Assembly (NCBI GenBank): GCA_018715775.1
Contig: DVKZ01000092.1
Location: 1-64,000 of the forward strand
Origin: Candidatus Fimousia stercorigallinarum
Lineage (GTDB): Bacteria; Bacillota; Clostridia; Lachnospirales; Lachnospiraceae
Length of the DNA: 64,000 bases
Reading direction: 5' to 3'
Of this stretch, positions 52,801 through 61,691 are shown in pieces. Under the pieces are notes generated by a model. It had not been told where the DNA came from, did no database searches, and saw nothing but the letters and a program-made list of their open reading frames with translations. The position numbers were made by a program, and so were the translations under genes. How positions within the stretch are numbered: position 1 is the stretch's first letter; each line of letters begins with the position of its first letter.

Positions 52801-53078
52801 GAAAGCAAAAGTATATTTACTATCATATTTTCATGATGTATTATTATAATTGGGAGATAGATGCAGCCATGCAGTATCTCCGGGAAATGAAAGAAAGACC
52901 GATGTGCAGTTTTTGTCCGTATGGGTTTTGTTTTGAAGAACTGCTTGCAGAGGCGCGGATTTTGGAGTTTCAGGGTAAAAGAGAGACGGCAATGCGGTTG
53001 TGCAGGAAAATTTTGAGACAAGATCAGAATCTCGGTCAAGTACGTCATTTGATCAAGGAACTGGGAGAGAGACGATAG
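49827..53078 (+). CDS. J-like domain plus large TPR protein, 1083 aa
   Basis: N-terminal MIWDILGISPTTEEEVIKTAYRTKLVNVNPEDDPEGFKQLRQAYEQA resembles a J domain without HPD; multiple TPR-like repeats; next to Hsp70. Confidence 0.8.
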   Translation: MIWDILGISPTTEEEVIKTAYRTKLVNVNPEDDPEGFKQLRQAYEQACAWAQEEKKGKGPLEQWIYEVEQVYADFYRRIDEEEWDDLFDNAVCTDLDTFEEARILILHFLMGHYFVPGFVWKKAWDVFEIDEDRDMLREKVSNDFIVYMEFCAQEKEYFDYQLYEGPPDADYDSYIKKLYVFRSLIDQERMEEAGSLAAEVRASEIFHPYAKAELIRYYLYAGVEDWKPLWRELQDELYDDPVLTEITGEILMEEGDFEKAREQFLGVLEEKHTAVYASRKLVELYQKTGEYEEGKKICLKVLDGKFPDEKICQEMLVINEKLIEQWKDKKERQLDLAWCYYQNQNFEDCLAVLRKMKPEGDVAFDYYNLMARILLETGNFEEGLQMTKIWISNIEHLTGKEKDYDRKKKRYGFAHFIASMHCLELGMSESCEAYLKRSLELDKDWTDLLMYRERRMSSFLKRKEYEECIREANRAIEESEFFYPAYIYRQEANYHLYRIQQVIDDFYRAIEIDPVQGKPYVTAVKMLLELNLTEDVEKILEIGKHHHVEDPEFRFYLLDHAVLQEKQPESMAKLAQKMETMMPQLSEDSGPFCYRLGLIFGRLEEELPGRNYIRTALKYAQEAVENHPDVIEYEWLLADLYKKNRNFEQAVIFYKKILQKDHTLYDAWIDLGYTYDECGKTDQAIDALERAAESADRHPYVHNSLMNLYLKRFEKTRERSDFDRGLWHADRQLEIVENDYYYRERAYFYLEDMQLEPALADIIKSYEQNPEDLYALSSMGYIYCLLGEYKKAIEYYTLAEKKTETSEQQFSLYRWWGPIYERDGQFEKALSCYMRCLMVRPDSLDALEQAANIFMRRNQYAEAARYYEKVMMRKKRGKADLMIKTAKALHYAKNRLKEKKILKQVELNFGHIPEVKCQLGDYYLDEKQDLKKAYRCYMDACGYDLEKPYIRLVEVYSRMGKTEDAIKMRRLAEKKIKEIYGSIGDYFRIKGKQKYIYYHIFMMYYYNWEIDAAMQYLREMKERPMCSFCPYGFCFEELLAEARILEFQGKRETAMRLCRKILRQDQNLGQVRHLIKELGERR

Positions 53079-54767
53079 ATGATCATAGGAATTGATTTAG
53101 GAACAACAAATAGCCTTGCGGCATATTTTACAGAGGATGGACCCCAAATCATCCCCAATCGTCTGGGGAACCATATGACTCCGTCGGTAGTCAGCGTCGA
53201 TGGAGAGCAAGTGTACGTTGGAGAAACTGCGAAAGAACGACAGATTCTATTTCCGGACAGTTCGGCCAGCGTATTTAAAAGAAATATGGGCAGTCAGAAG
53301 GTTTATCAGCTTGACGGAAAACGGTTTACTGCAGAAGAACTATCGTCGTTTGTTCTCAGAAGTCTGAAAGAGGATGCAGAACATTATCTGCAGGAGCCGG
53401 TAAAGGAAGCGGTGATCAGTGTTCCGGCATATTTTAATGAGGCAAGGAGAAAGGCAACGAAACGCGCCGGGGAACTTGCCGGATTGAAAGTGGAAAGGAT
53501 CATCAGCGAGCCGACCGCTGCGGCGATTGCCTATGGGCTGTATCAAAAAAAAGAAAATACAAAATTTCTTGTGTTTGATCTGGGAGGAGGAACTTTTGAT
53601 GTTTCAATCCTGGAGTTATTTCATAATATTTTAGAAGTAAGAGCTGTTGCAGGGGATAACTATCTCGGCGGGGAAGATTTTACAAAAGTGATCCGTGATT
53701 TGTTTTTAAAAGATACCGGGCTGTCAGAGGAAGAACTCGATCACCGGGAACTTGGCCTGTTACGCAAACAGGCAGAACAATGCAAGCTGGCATTTGCGAC
53801 AGAAAGCAGTTTTATGATGAATTGTCAGATCAAAGGAGAAGTAAAAACGGCATTGATCACACGCGGCCGTTTTGAGAAACGGTGCGAACCACTGCTGGAT
53901 CGGATTAAAAAACCTGTAAAGAAAAGCTTGTCTGATGCCAAAATTAAGATTTCAGATATTGATGAGATCGTTTTAGTCGGCGGAGGTACGAAGCTGCGCC
54001 TGGTCAGAAAATATGTAGCTAAATTATTTAAAAAAATGCCGAATACAAGCGTAAACCCGGATGAAGCGGTTGCGCTCGGAGCAGCGATCCAGGCAGCGAT
54101 GAAAGAACGCCGGGAAGCGATCAAAGAAGTAATATTAACCGATGTCTGTCCGTTTACGCTTGGAACCGAAGTCGTAGTGGAGCGAGGAAAAGATAAACAT
54201 GAAGCCGGGTATTTCGCCCCGATCATCGAGCGGAATACAACGATTCCGGCGAGCAGAACGGAGCAGTTCCGCACAGTCTACGATCAGCAGACAAAATTGA
54301 ATATCCACATTTTACAGGGAGAAAGCCGGTTTGCAGCGAATAATATTTCCCTTGGAAATTTGGAAGTCGAAGTTCCGCCGAATAAAGCAGGCGCGGAAGT
54401 GATCGATATTACTTATACATATGATATTAATTCTCTGCTGGAAGTGGAAGTGAAAGTAGTATCGACCGGCGAAATAAAGAAGATGATCATTAAAAATCAG
54501 GAAGTGGATATGACAGATGAGGAAATCGAGGCTCGAATGAAAGAGCTGAGTTATCTGAAGATTCATCCGAAAGATCAGGAAGAGAATCAGCTGCTTTTGC
54601 TTCGTGGAGAACGATTATATGAAGAAAATACCGGAGAAGTGAGATTACGGATCGAATATGAATTAAGGGAATTCGAAAAAGTGCTCAACGAAAGGAATGA
54701 AGTAGAAATCGCCAATGCAAGAAAAGTTCTAAAAGATGTATTGGATGAAATTGATGAAGAGTGGTAA
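53079..54767 (+). CDS. Hsp70 family chaperone, HscC-like
   Basis: IIGIDLGTTNSLAAYFTEDGPQIIPNRLGNHMTPSVVS; VISVPAYFNEARRKATKRAGELAGLKVERIISEPTAAAIAYG; FDLGGGTFDVSILEL; 562 aa. Confidence 0.93.
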   Translation: MIIGIDLGTTNSLAAYFTEDGPQIIPNRLGNHMTPSVVSVDGEQVYVGETAKERQILFPDSSASVFKRNMGSQKVYQLDGKRFTAEELSSFVLRSLKEDAEHYLQEPVKEAVISVPAYFNEARRKATKRAGELAGLKVERIISEPTAAAIAYGLYQKKENTKFLVFDLGGGTFDVSILELFHNILEVRAVAGDNYLGGEDFTKVIRDLFLKDTGLSEEELDHRELGLLRKQAEQCKLAFATESSFMMNCQIKGEVKTALITRGRFEKRCEPLLDRIKKPVKKSLSDAKIKISDIDEIVLVGGGTKLRLVRKYVAKLFKKMPNTSVNPDEAVALGAAIQAAMKERREAIKEVILTDVCPFTLGTEVVVERGKDKHEAGYFAPIIERNTTIPASRTEQFRTVYDQQTKLNIHILQGESRFAANNISLGNLEVEVPPNKAGAEVIDITYTYDINSLLEVEVKVVSTGEIKKMIIKNQEVDMTDEEIEARMKELSYLKIHPKDQEENQLLLLRGERLYEENTGEVRLRIEYELREFEKVLNERNEVEIANARKVLKDVLDEIDEEW

Positions 54768-54809
54768 CGATGCAAACGAAAGACTTATATAAAAAGGGGA
54801 TGGAGCTTT

Positions 54810-56735
54810 ATGCTGGTAAAGGAATATTTAAAAGCCAGGAAGATGGCAGTCAAAGATTTTCGGATGCGTTCTAGCAGAGGAGAGTATCCATATTTACAGG
54901 TATTAGATGAGATTTTAAAATATGCGGGAACTACAAAAGAGCAGAAATTAGGACTGGTTGATATACCGCTCGATCAGATCGTTGGAACAAAGAGCATGGG
55001 AAGGACCAATGCGTTTGCGAGCAATTTTATGCCGCTAATGGATGAAGAGACAGAGTTTGCTTCTAAGTGGATGAATTTATACAGGGCACATATGGATGAA
55101 GGAATCCGCGATCCGATCGTTGCGTATGAATTTATGAACCATTTTTATGTTGTGGAGGGGAATAAGCGGGTAAGTGTTATGAAATACGTGGATGCAGTCA
55201 GCATTCCCGGAAATGTGACCCGTATCATTCCGCAAAAAAATGATTCGAAAGAGTCTACGATTTATTATGAATTTTTGGATTTTTATGAGATCACCCATAT
55301 TAATTTTATTAACTTTTCCCAGCCGGGCGGTTATAAGAAACTGTTAGAATATGTATGTCCGGACAGCAAAGAACCGTGGGATGATGATATGCAGACGTAT
55401 TTTACTACGGCATACTATCGTTTTGATGATATTTTTCAAGAGCGGGCAGCGGGTAAGAAGATGCCGTTGACAGTTGCCGATGCATTTTTGATCTATCTGG
55501 ATTATTATGGTTATGAGTCGTTTTTGAATAAAAAGCAGAAAGAAATCAAAAGTGAAGTTGCGAAACTCTGGAAAGATTTCATGATCTTCCCGAATAAGCG
55601 ACAGCTGAACTTAAAGATGGATTCGGAAACAATGGATTCTTCGACAGTCATCGACCGTACGATCCATCTGCCGATCACAAAACTGAAAATCGCATTCATT
55701 AACCATAAATCACCGGAAACGTCCAAATGGGTATATATGCATGATCTTGGAAGAAAGCAGATGGAAGAAACGTTTGGCAATAAAGTGTCTGTTCTTGTCT
55801 ATAATGATGTGAATACGACGGCAGCAGGAATTGAAGCGATGGATGAAGCTGTGAAAAAAGGATGCACGTTGATCTTTGTAACGACGCCGAGCCTGATCAA
55901 GGCATGTACATCGATCGCGGTAAAACATCCGAGTGTAAAAATCTTAAACTGTTCTTTGAGTACTTGTTATGGACACATTAAAACGTATTATGGACGGTTA
56001 TATGAGGCCAAGTTCCTGATGGGAATCATTGCCGGCATTATGACAAAATCAAAAAATATCGGATATCTGGCTGATTATCCGATTTCCGGAGCGATCGCGA
56101 ACATTAATGCGTTTGCTTTGGGTGCCAAGATGGTGAATCCGGAAGCGGTCGTTCATCTTCACTGGTATACGAAAAAGGAGATTAATGTCGATGAAAATCT
56201 CTGGGAGGATAAGGTATCGATCGTATCCGGTTATGACAGCCTTATTCCGAACAGTGATGCATTTCGCTTTGGTATTTATGATTTTAATCAGAAAGATACC
56301 CCGCCGCTTGCCATGCCGGTATGGGAATGGGGAATCTTTTATTCCAAGATTGTTGCTTCGGTATTTAATAATACATGGAAGAAGGAAAAGTTGAAATCGG
56401 ATGAAGCGATTAACTATTGGTGGGGAATGTCATCCGGCATGATTGATATCATCGTGTCAGGAACGCTGCCTCCGGAAGTGCGTCATCTGGTCGCAACTTT
56501 AAAATTGGCGATCCAAAAAGGGGTTTTAAATCCGTTTGCGGAAGAAATCCGTGCCCAGGACGGCACGTTAAAAAATAAAGCAGGAGAATCTATGACACCA
56601 TATGACATTATGCAGATGGATTGGCTTGTGGACAATATTAAAGGAGAAATACCATTCCGGGACGAACTGGTGGATGAAGCGAAGACGATCGTTGAGATCC
56701 AGGGAGTTAAGAAGGAAGACAGAAAAACACAATGA
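54810..56735 (+). CDS. Leaderless BMP/PnrA-like ligand-binding protein with N-terminal ParB/Srx-like domain, 641 aa
   Basis: N-terminal VDIPLDQIVGTKSMGRTNAFASNFMPL...DPIVAYEFMNHFYVVEGNKRVSVMKYV; C-terminal WVYMHDLGRKQMEETFGNKV...YYGRLYEAKFLMGIIAGIMTKSKNIGYLADYPISGAIANINAFALGAKMVNPEA; no signal peptide. Confidence 0.82.
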   Translation: MLVKEYLKARKMAVKDFRMRSSRGEYPYLQVLDEILKYAGTTKEQKLGLVDIPLDQIVGTKSMGRTNAFASNFMPLMDEETEFASKWMNLYRAHMDEGIRDPIVAYEFMNHFYVVEGNKRVSVMKYVDAVSIPGNVTRIIPQKNDSKESTIYYEFLDFYEITHINFINFSQPGGYKKLLEYVCPDSKEPWDDDMQTYFTTAYYRFDDIFQERAAGKKMPLTVADAFLIYLDYYGYESFLNKKQKEIKSEVAKLWKDFMIFPNKRQLNLKMDSETMDSSTVIDRTIHLPITKLKIAFINHKSPETSKWVYMHDLGRKQMEETFGNKVSVLVYNDVNTTAAGIEAMDEAVKKGCTLIFVTTPSLIKACTSIAVKHPSVKILNCSLSTCYGHIKTYYGRLYEAKFLMGIIAGIMTKSKNIGYLADYPISGAIANINAFALGAKMVNPEAVVHLHWYTKKEINVDENLWEDKVSIVSGYDSLIPNSDAFRFGIYDFNQKDTPPLAMPVWEWGIFYSKIVASVFNNTWKKEKLKSDEAINYWWGMSSGMIDIIVSGTLPPEVRHLVATLKLAIQKGVLNPFAEEIRAQDGTLKNKAGESMTPYDIMQMDWLVDNIKGEIPFRDELVDEAKTIVEIQGVKKEDRKTQ

Positions 56736-57328
56736 ATATACTAGTTGTAGCAGATGTGGAATCAAAATATCTTTGGGATTATTTTGATTCCTCACAGAAA
56801 GAAAAAGTTGATCTGATCATCTCCTGCGGAGATTTGGATGCGGATTATTTATCGTTTTTAACGACCATGTATAATTGTGATGTATTATATGTACATGGGA
56901 ATCACGATGAAGGATATGAGACAAAACCGCCGGAAGGATGCATCTGCATTGATGATCAGATCATCAATTATCAGGGAATACGGATACTGGGCCTGGGCGG
57001 GTCAATGAGATACAACAATGGGAAGTACCAGTATACGGAAGCGCAGATGCGAATGAGATATATGAGACTCTGGCTGCAGATACAGTTGTGTCGTGGGTTT
57101 GACATTCTGGTCACACATGCACCTGCCAGAGGGATGAACGATGCGGACGATCCTCCGCACCGTGGTTTTGAATGTTTTCACGACCTGATCTCAAAATATA
57201 AACCGGCTTTTTTTCTGCATGGACATGTTCATTTAAATTACGGATATGATATTCCGCGGATAGAGAAGCTTGGAAATACGACCGTGATCAACGGATTTGA
57301 AAAATATCAATTTGAATACAAAATTTAG
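56732..57328 (+). CDS. Metallophosphoesterase family protein with variant first motif
   Basis: ISCGDLDADYL, VHGNHDEG, THAPARG, FLHGHVHLNYG; first motif is ADVES instead of DxH; ATGA overlap with previous gene. Confidence 0.88.
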   Translation: MNILVVADVESKYLWDYFDSSQKEKVDLIISCGDLDADYLSFLTTMYNCDVLYVHGNHDEGYETKPPEGCICIDDQIINYQGIRILGLGGSMRYNNGKYQYTEAQMRMRYMRLWLQIQLCRGFDILVTHAPARGMNDADDPPHRGFECFHDLISKYKPAFFLHGHVHLNYGYDIPRIEKLGNTTVINGFEKYQFEYKI

Positions 57329-57397
57329 GGGATGAATTGAAAATTGCAAAGTTAGAGAAATTCGTTCTGCGCTTTGCTTTCTGTAAGTCAGCCTCTT

Positions 57398-58417
57398 TTA
57401 CTGTCCTGCTCTTCCGCAGCTGTCGCGTTTCATTAATTCACATGGAAATGTGATCTGTATCGGCAGATCAATCGAGGAGTCCAGGATGATCTTCTGATAT
57501 AAGAACTTCACGGCTGCTTTTCCCATGAGCTCTGCAGGAGCATGAATGGTCGTCAGCGGCGGATTTGTATAAGATGCAACGCTGATATCATCAAATCCGA
57601 CAATGGAAATATCCTGTGGAATTTTCAGTCCGGCCTGATGGAGCGCACGCATTGCACCGATCGCAATCGGATCGCTTGCTGCAAATACAGCGGTTGGGAG
57701 AGTTTCTTTTTCAAGCAGTTCATTCATCATTTGGAATCCGGATTCTGCCGAGAATTCTTTTTCGATCAAATATGGTTCATATTCCAGATGATGTGCGGTA
57801 CAGTAGTCAATAAAATGCTGTTTCCGCTGTTCAAAATAAATCATATCTCCGATATATTCAATACCGCCGAGATAGGCGATCCGCCTGTGGCCAAGAGAAG
57901 TCAGATAATTCATAATATTAAAAACGGCCTGACGAAAATCCAGGGTGACGCAGTTGAATGTAATCTTGGGAGAAACCATATCAACAATGACAAAATGTTT
58001 TGTCGATGTCTGAAAATTGATGATATCATCGGAAGAGTACTTTCCTACACAGATCAGGCCGTCAACATTTGCAAGTTGTTTTTCATAATCCTGATCTGTT
58101 TTAAAAATACGGAGCACCCGTATGTTCAGATTTACACAGCATGCCTCAATTCCGTTTCGTATATTCTGATAATAAGGATCCTCCAACTCTTGAAACATGG
58201 AATACCATTGTAACAGTCCGATCGTAATAGAAGGCATCTTTTGTATTTTTCGGGAAGGGGCTTTCGTCCTTTTTTTATACCCCAGTTTCTTCGCAGCAGC
58301 GATTACCTTTTCACGTGTCTCATCTGTAACACTTAAAGAGGCGTCGTTGTTTAAAATACGTGAGACTGCTGCCGGAGATACTTGGGCAAGTTCAGCAATA
58401 TCTTTTAAAGTCGCCAT
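57398..58417 (-). CDS. LacI family transcriptional regulator (probable galactose regulator)
   Basis: ATLKDIAELAQVSPAAVSRILNNDASLSVTDETREKVIAAAKKLGY; divergent from galK. Confidence 0.93.
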   Translation of the reverse strand: MATLKDIAELAQVSPAAVSRILNNDASLSVTDETREKVIAAAKKLGYKKRTKAPSRKIQKMPSITIGLLQWYSMFQELEDPYYQNIRNGIEACCVNLNIRVLRIFKTDQDYEKQLANVDGLICVGKYSSDDIINFQTSTKHFVIVDMVSPKITFNCVTLDFRQAVFNIMNYLTSLGHRRIAYLGGIEYIGDMIYFEQRKQHFIDYCTAHHLEYEPYLIEKEFSAESGFQMMNELLEKETLPTAVFAASDPIAIGAMRALHQAGLKIPQDISIVGFDDISVASYTNPPLTTIHAPAELMGKAAVKFLYQKIILDSSIDLPIQITFPCELMKRDSCGRAGQ

Positions 58418-58424
58418 TGGTTAC

Positions 58425-58445
58425 CTCACTAAATCTTTAAGTAAA
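58425..58445. promoter_or_regulatory. LacI-type operator candidate O1
   Basis: CTCACT-N9-AGTAAA. Confidence 0.5.
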
Positions 58446-58521
58446 TGAATAGTTATACTATAACAGATTTTAAATAAAAGTAAAGAACTTTTAGTTATTT
58501 TACTAAATTTTTATTTAAATA

Positions 58522-58542
58522 TTTACTAAAAATATAAGTAAA
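58522..58542. promoter_or_regulatory. LacI-type operator candidate O2
   Basis: TTTACT-N9-AGTAAA, perfect 6-bp arms, just upstream of the galK -35. Confidence 0.65.
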
Positions 58543-58547
58543 AATAG

Positions 58548-58576
58548 TTGACAAATAGAGATTATTTACATAAAAT
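58548..58576 (+). promoter_or_regulatory. galK promoter
   Basis: TTGACA-N17-TAAAAT. Confidence 0.8.
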
Positions 58577-58634
58577 AAAGCCATAAGAACAGAAACGGTG
58601 TAACAAAAAAATTTATGAAACTGAGGTGGTTGAA

Positions 58635-59918
58635 GTGAAAAATACCAAAACATTTATCCGCGAACTAAAAGAGCATGCACATGTTGATCTTCTGAAGGAT
58701 ATTTATCTTGATGATTCGTTGATCGGCTATCAGGAAGAGCGATATGTCAAAGCAATTGAAACGTATGAAGCACTGTTCGGCGAAGGAGATGTTGAGATCT
58801 ACAGTGCTCCGGGACGAAGTGAAGTCGGGGGGAATCATACAGATCACCAGTATGGATGTGTACTGGCAACTTCTATCAACTTGGATGCTCTGGCAATTGT
58901 CGGCATGAATGAAGGAAGTATTCGTCTGGTATCCGAAGGATATGATAATATACTTGAGGTTGATCTGAATGATCTGGAAAAGAAACCGAAAGAAGAAGGT
59001 ACGACACTGGCTTTGATCAGAGGTATGGCTGCCAAATTAAGAGAAGAGGGATATGCGATTGGCGGATTTAATGCCTATGTGACAAGCGATGTACTGGTTG
59101 GTGCGGGATTATCTTCTTCTGCAGCGTTTGAAACGATCATCGGAACCATTCTTTCCGGTCTGTATAACGATATGAAAGTAAGTTCAGTGTTTATTGCTCA
59201 GGCAGGTCAGTATGCAGAAAATGTATACTTTGGAAAACCTTGCGGCCTGATGGATCAGATGGCCTGCTCGGTAGGAGGATTGATCAATATTGATTTTGAA
59301 GATCCGGCAAATCCGGTTATGAAAAAAGTAGAAGTCGAATTTGAAGATTATCATCACAGTTTATGTATCGTAGATACAAAAGGATCTCATGCGGATCTGA
59401 CAGATGAATACGCAGCAGTGCCTGCAGAGATGAAAGAAGTTGCAGAAAAATTAGGAAAACCGGTTCTCAGACAGGTTGATCCGAAAGAATTTTATCAAAA
59501 ACTTCCTAAATTAAGAGAAGCATTAGGAGACAGACCAATCTTGCGTGCGATCCACTTTTTCAATGAAAATGCGAGAGTTGGAAAACAAGTTGCAGCATTA
59601 AACGAAGGCCGTTTCCAGGATTTCCTTCAGTTAGTAAAAGAATCCGGAAATTCTTCTTACAAATATCTGCAAAATGTATATACAAATAAAGACGTGCAGA
59701 ATCAGGCAGTATCGATTGGACTTGCCGTAGCAGAAACCGTTTTGGACGGACATGGTGTCAGCCGGGTTCACGGGGGTGGATTCGCAGGAACTATCCAGAT
59801 TTTTGTAGATAATGAATATGTTCCTCAGATTAAATCTGCCATGGACGGAGTGTTTGGAGAAGGATCCTGTCACGTATTGAAAGTCCGTAAATATGGCGGC
59901 ATGAAAGTATTAGCATAA
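58635..59918 (+). CDS. galK: Galactokinase
   Basis: APGRSEVGGNHTDHQYGCVLA; VLVGAGLSSSAAFE; GLMDQMACSVGG; GTG start behind GAGGTGG. Confidence 0.95.
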   Translation: MKNTKTFIRELKEHAHVDLLKDIYLDDSLIGYQEERYVKAIETYEALFGEGDVEIYSAPGRSEVGGNHTDHQYGCVLATSINLDALAIVGMNEGSIRLVSEGYDNILEVDLNDLEKKPKEEGTTLALIRGMAAKLREEGYAIGGFNAYVTSDVLVGAGLSSSAAFETIIGTILSGLYNDMKVSSVFIAQAGQYAENVYFGKPCGLMDQMACSVGGLINIDFEDPANPVMKKVEVEFEDYHHSLCIVDTKGSHADLTDEYAAVPAEMKEVAEKLGKPVLRQVDPKEFYQKLPKLREALGDRPILRAIHFFNENARVGKQVAALNEGRFQDFLQLVKESGNSSYKYLQNVYTNKDVQNQAVSIGLAVAETVLDGHGVSRVHGGGFAGTIQIFVDNEYVPQIKSAMDGVFGEGSCHVLKVRKYGGMKVLA

Positions 59919-59956
59919 AAGTAATTGGCTTGAAGAAATATAAAGAGGGATAGGAT

Positions 59957-61450
59957 ATGAGAATCAATGAAAGAATTGCACAATTAGTGCAATATGGTAT
60001 GACAACAGGATTAGTTGCAAAGGAAGATAAGATTTATACGACAAATCAGATTCTGGAGGTTATGCAGCTGGACAGCTATGATGAACCGAAAGAGATAAAA
60101 GAGGCTCCATTAGAAGAAATCCTGGAAGATCTGCTGAAAGATGCATATGAAAGAGGGCTTATGGAGAATGACGGCATCGTTCAGAAAGATCTGTTTGATA
60201 CGAAGATCATGAACTGCCTGATGCCTCGGCCAAGCGAAGTGGCAAAAACATTTTGGGGTCTTTATGCAAAGTCTCCGGTTGAGGCAACCGATTATTACTA
60301 TAAATTAAGCCAGGACAGCAATTATATCCGTCGCGACAGAATCAAAAAAGACATGAGATGGTCCGTAGAAAGTCAATATGGAACAATTGATATCAGTATC
60401 AATCTGTCGAAACCGGAAAAAGATCCGAAGGCGATCGCGGCAGCAAAACTGCAGAAACAAAGCAGCTATCCGAAATGTCAGCTGTGCAAGGAAAATGAAG
60501 GATATGCCGGAAGAGTCAATCACCCGGCAAGGCAAAATCATAGAATTATCCCGATTACGATCAATGGAAATCCATGGGGCTTCCAGTATTCTCCTTATGT
60601 GTACTATAATGAACACTGCATCGTATTTTCCGGAGAGCATACTCCGATGAAGATCGACCGGGCAGCATTTCAGAAATTATTTAGTTTTGTAGAACAATTT
60701 CCACATTATTTCCTCGGATCCAATGCGGATCTGCCGATCGTAGGAGGATCGATCCTGACACATGATCATTTTCAGGGAGGAAATTATACATTTGCAATGG
60801 CCAAAGCTGAGATGGAAAAGACATTCGTCGTTCCGGGATATGAAGATGTAGAAGCCGGAATTGTAAAATGGCCATTATCCGTGATCCGCATTCGAAGCAG
60901 ACATGCGGACAGATTGATCGACCTTGCCGATCATATTTTAAATAAATGGCGTGGGTATACAGATGCAGAAGCGTTTGTATTTGCAAATACAGATGACGAG
61001 CCTCATAATACGATCACACCGATCGTTAGAAAGAAAGGTGAGATTTTTGAACTTGATCTTACCTTAAGAAATAACATTACAACGGAACAATACCCACTCG
61101 GCGTATATCACCCACATGCGCAGTATCATCATATCAAAAAAGAAAATATTGGTCTGATTGAGGTTATGGGGCTCGCTGTTCTGCCTGCCAGATTAAAGCA
61201 TGAAATGGAACTTCTGGCGGATTGTCTGGTGAATGGCAAAGAAATATTAGACTTTGAAGAGTTGGTCAAACACGCGGAATGGGTAGAAGGTTTTCTTCCG
61301 AAATATGATGAGATTACAGAAGAGAATGTCTGGAATATAATTAAGGAAGAGATCGGACAGGTTTTCGTAAAGGTGTTAGAAGATGCCGGTGTATATAAAT
61401 GCACAGAAGAAGGCAGAAAGTTCTTTGACCGCTTTATTGCAGTCTTATAA
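59957..61450 (+). CDS. galT: UDP-glucose-hexose-1-phosphate uridylyltransferase
   Basis: Firmicutes-type GalT: RRDRIKKDMRW, NHPARQNHRIIPITING, LPIVGGSILTHDHFQGGNY. Confidence 0.96.
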   Translation: MRINERIAQLVQYGMTTGLVAKEDKIYTTNQILEVMQLDSYDEPKEIKEAPLEEILEDLLKDAYERGLMENDGIVQKDLFDTKIMNCLMPRPSEVAKTFWGLYAKSPVEATDYYYKLSQDSNYIRRDRIKKDMRWSVESQYGTIDISINLSKPEKDPKAIAAAKLQKQSSYPKCQLCKENEGYAGRVNHPARQNHRIIPITINGNPWGFQYSPYVYYNEHCIVFSGEHTPMKIDRAAFQKLFSFVEQFPHYFLGSNADLPIVGGSILTHDHFQGGNYTFAMAKAEMEKTFVVPGYEDVEAGIVKWPLSVIRIRSRHADRLIDLADHILNKWRGYTDAEAFVFANTDDEPHNTITPIVRKKGEIFELDLTLRNNITTEQYPLGVYHPHAQYHHIKKENIGLIEVMGLAVLPARLKHEMELLADCLVNGKEILDFEELVKHAEWVEGFLPKYDEITEENVWNIIKEEIGQVFVKVLEDAGVYKCTEEGRKFFDRFIAVL

Positions 61451-61545
61451 TTCCATCATTTTATCAAGAGAGGATTTGTGAGACAAATTCTCTCATGAAA
61501 TAGCTCTCCTACTTTTTGTAAAATTTTATTTATAGAGAGTAAAAT

Positions 61546-61574
61546 GCCGTCTGAAACCCCTCAGGCGGTGTTTT
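61546..61574 (+). terminator. Rho-independent terminator
   Basis: GCCGTCTGAAACCCCTCAGGCGGTGTTTT. Confidence 0.75.
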
Positions 61575-61604
61575 GCTGTGTAGAGATTTTAAATAGTAAA
61601 TAAT

Positions 61605-61657
61605 TATGGGCATATGTCCATAAAGTTATTGATATATGCCCGAAACAGGGGTATAAT
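61605..61657 (+). promoter_or_regulatory. Promoter with palindromic operator for the DUF134-NifX gene
   Basis: TATGGGCATATGTCCATA 18-bp near-palindrome at 61605-61622; TTGATA-N17-TATAAT at 61629-61657; second half-site ATATGCCC over the -35/spacer. Confidence 0.7.
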
Positions 61658-61691
61658 TACAGTATTAGAAATTTACAGGAGGGGGAGTCTT

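Noticed and set aside
51498-53048. Long minus-strand ORFs (211 and 177 aa) inside the TPR gene
   Set aside because: Repetitive composition of the sense gene gives open antisense frames; no motif or RBS support.
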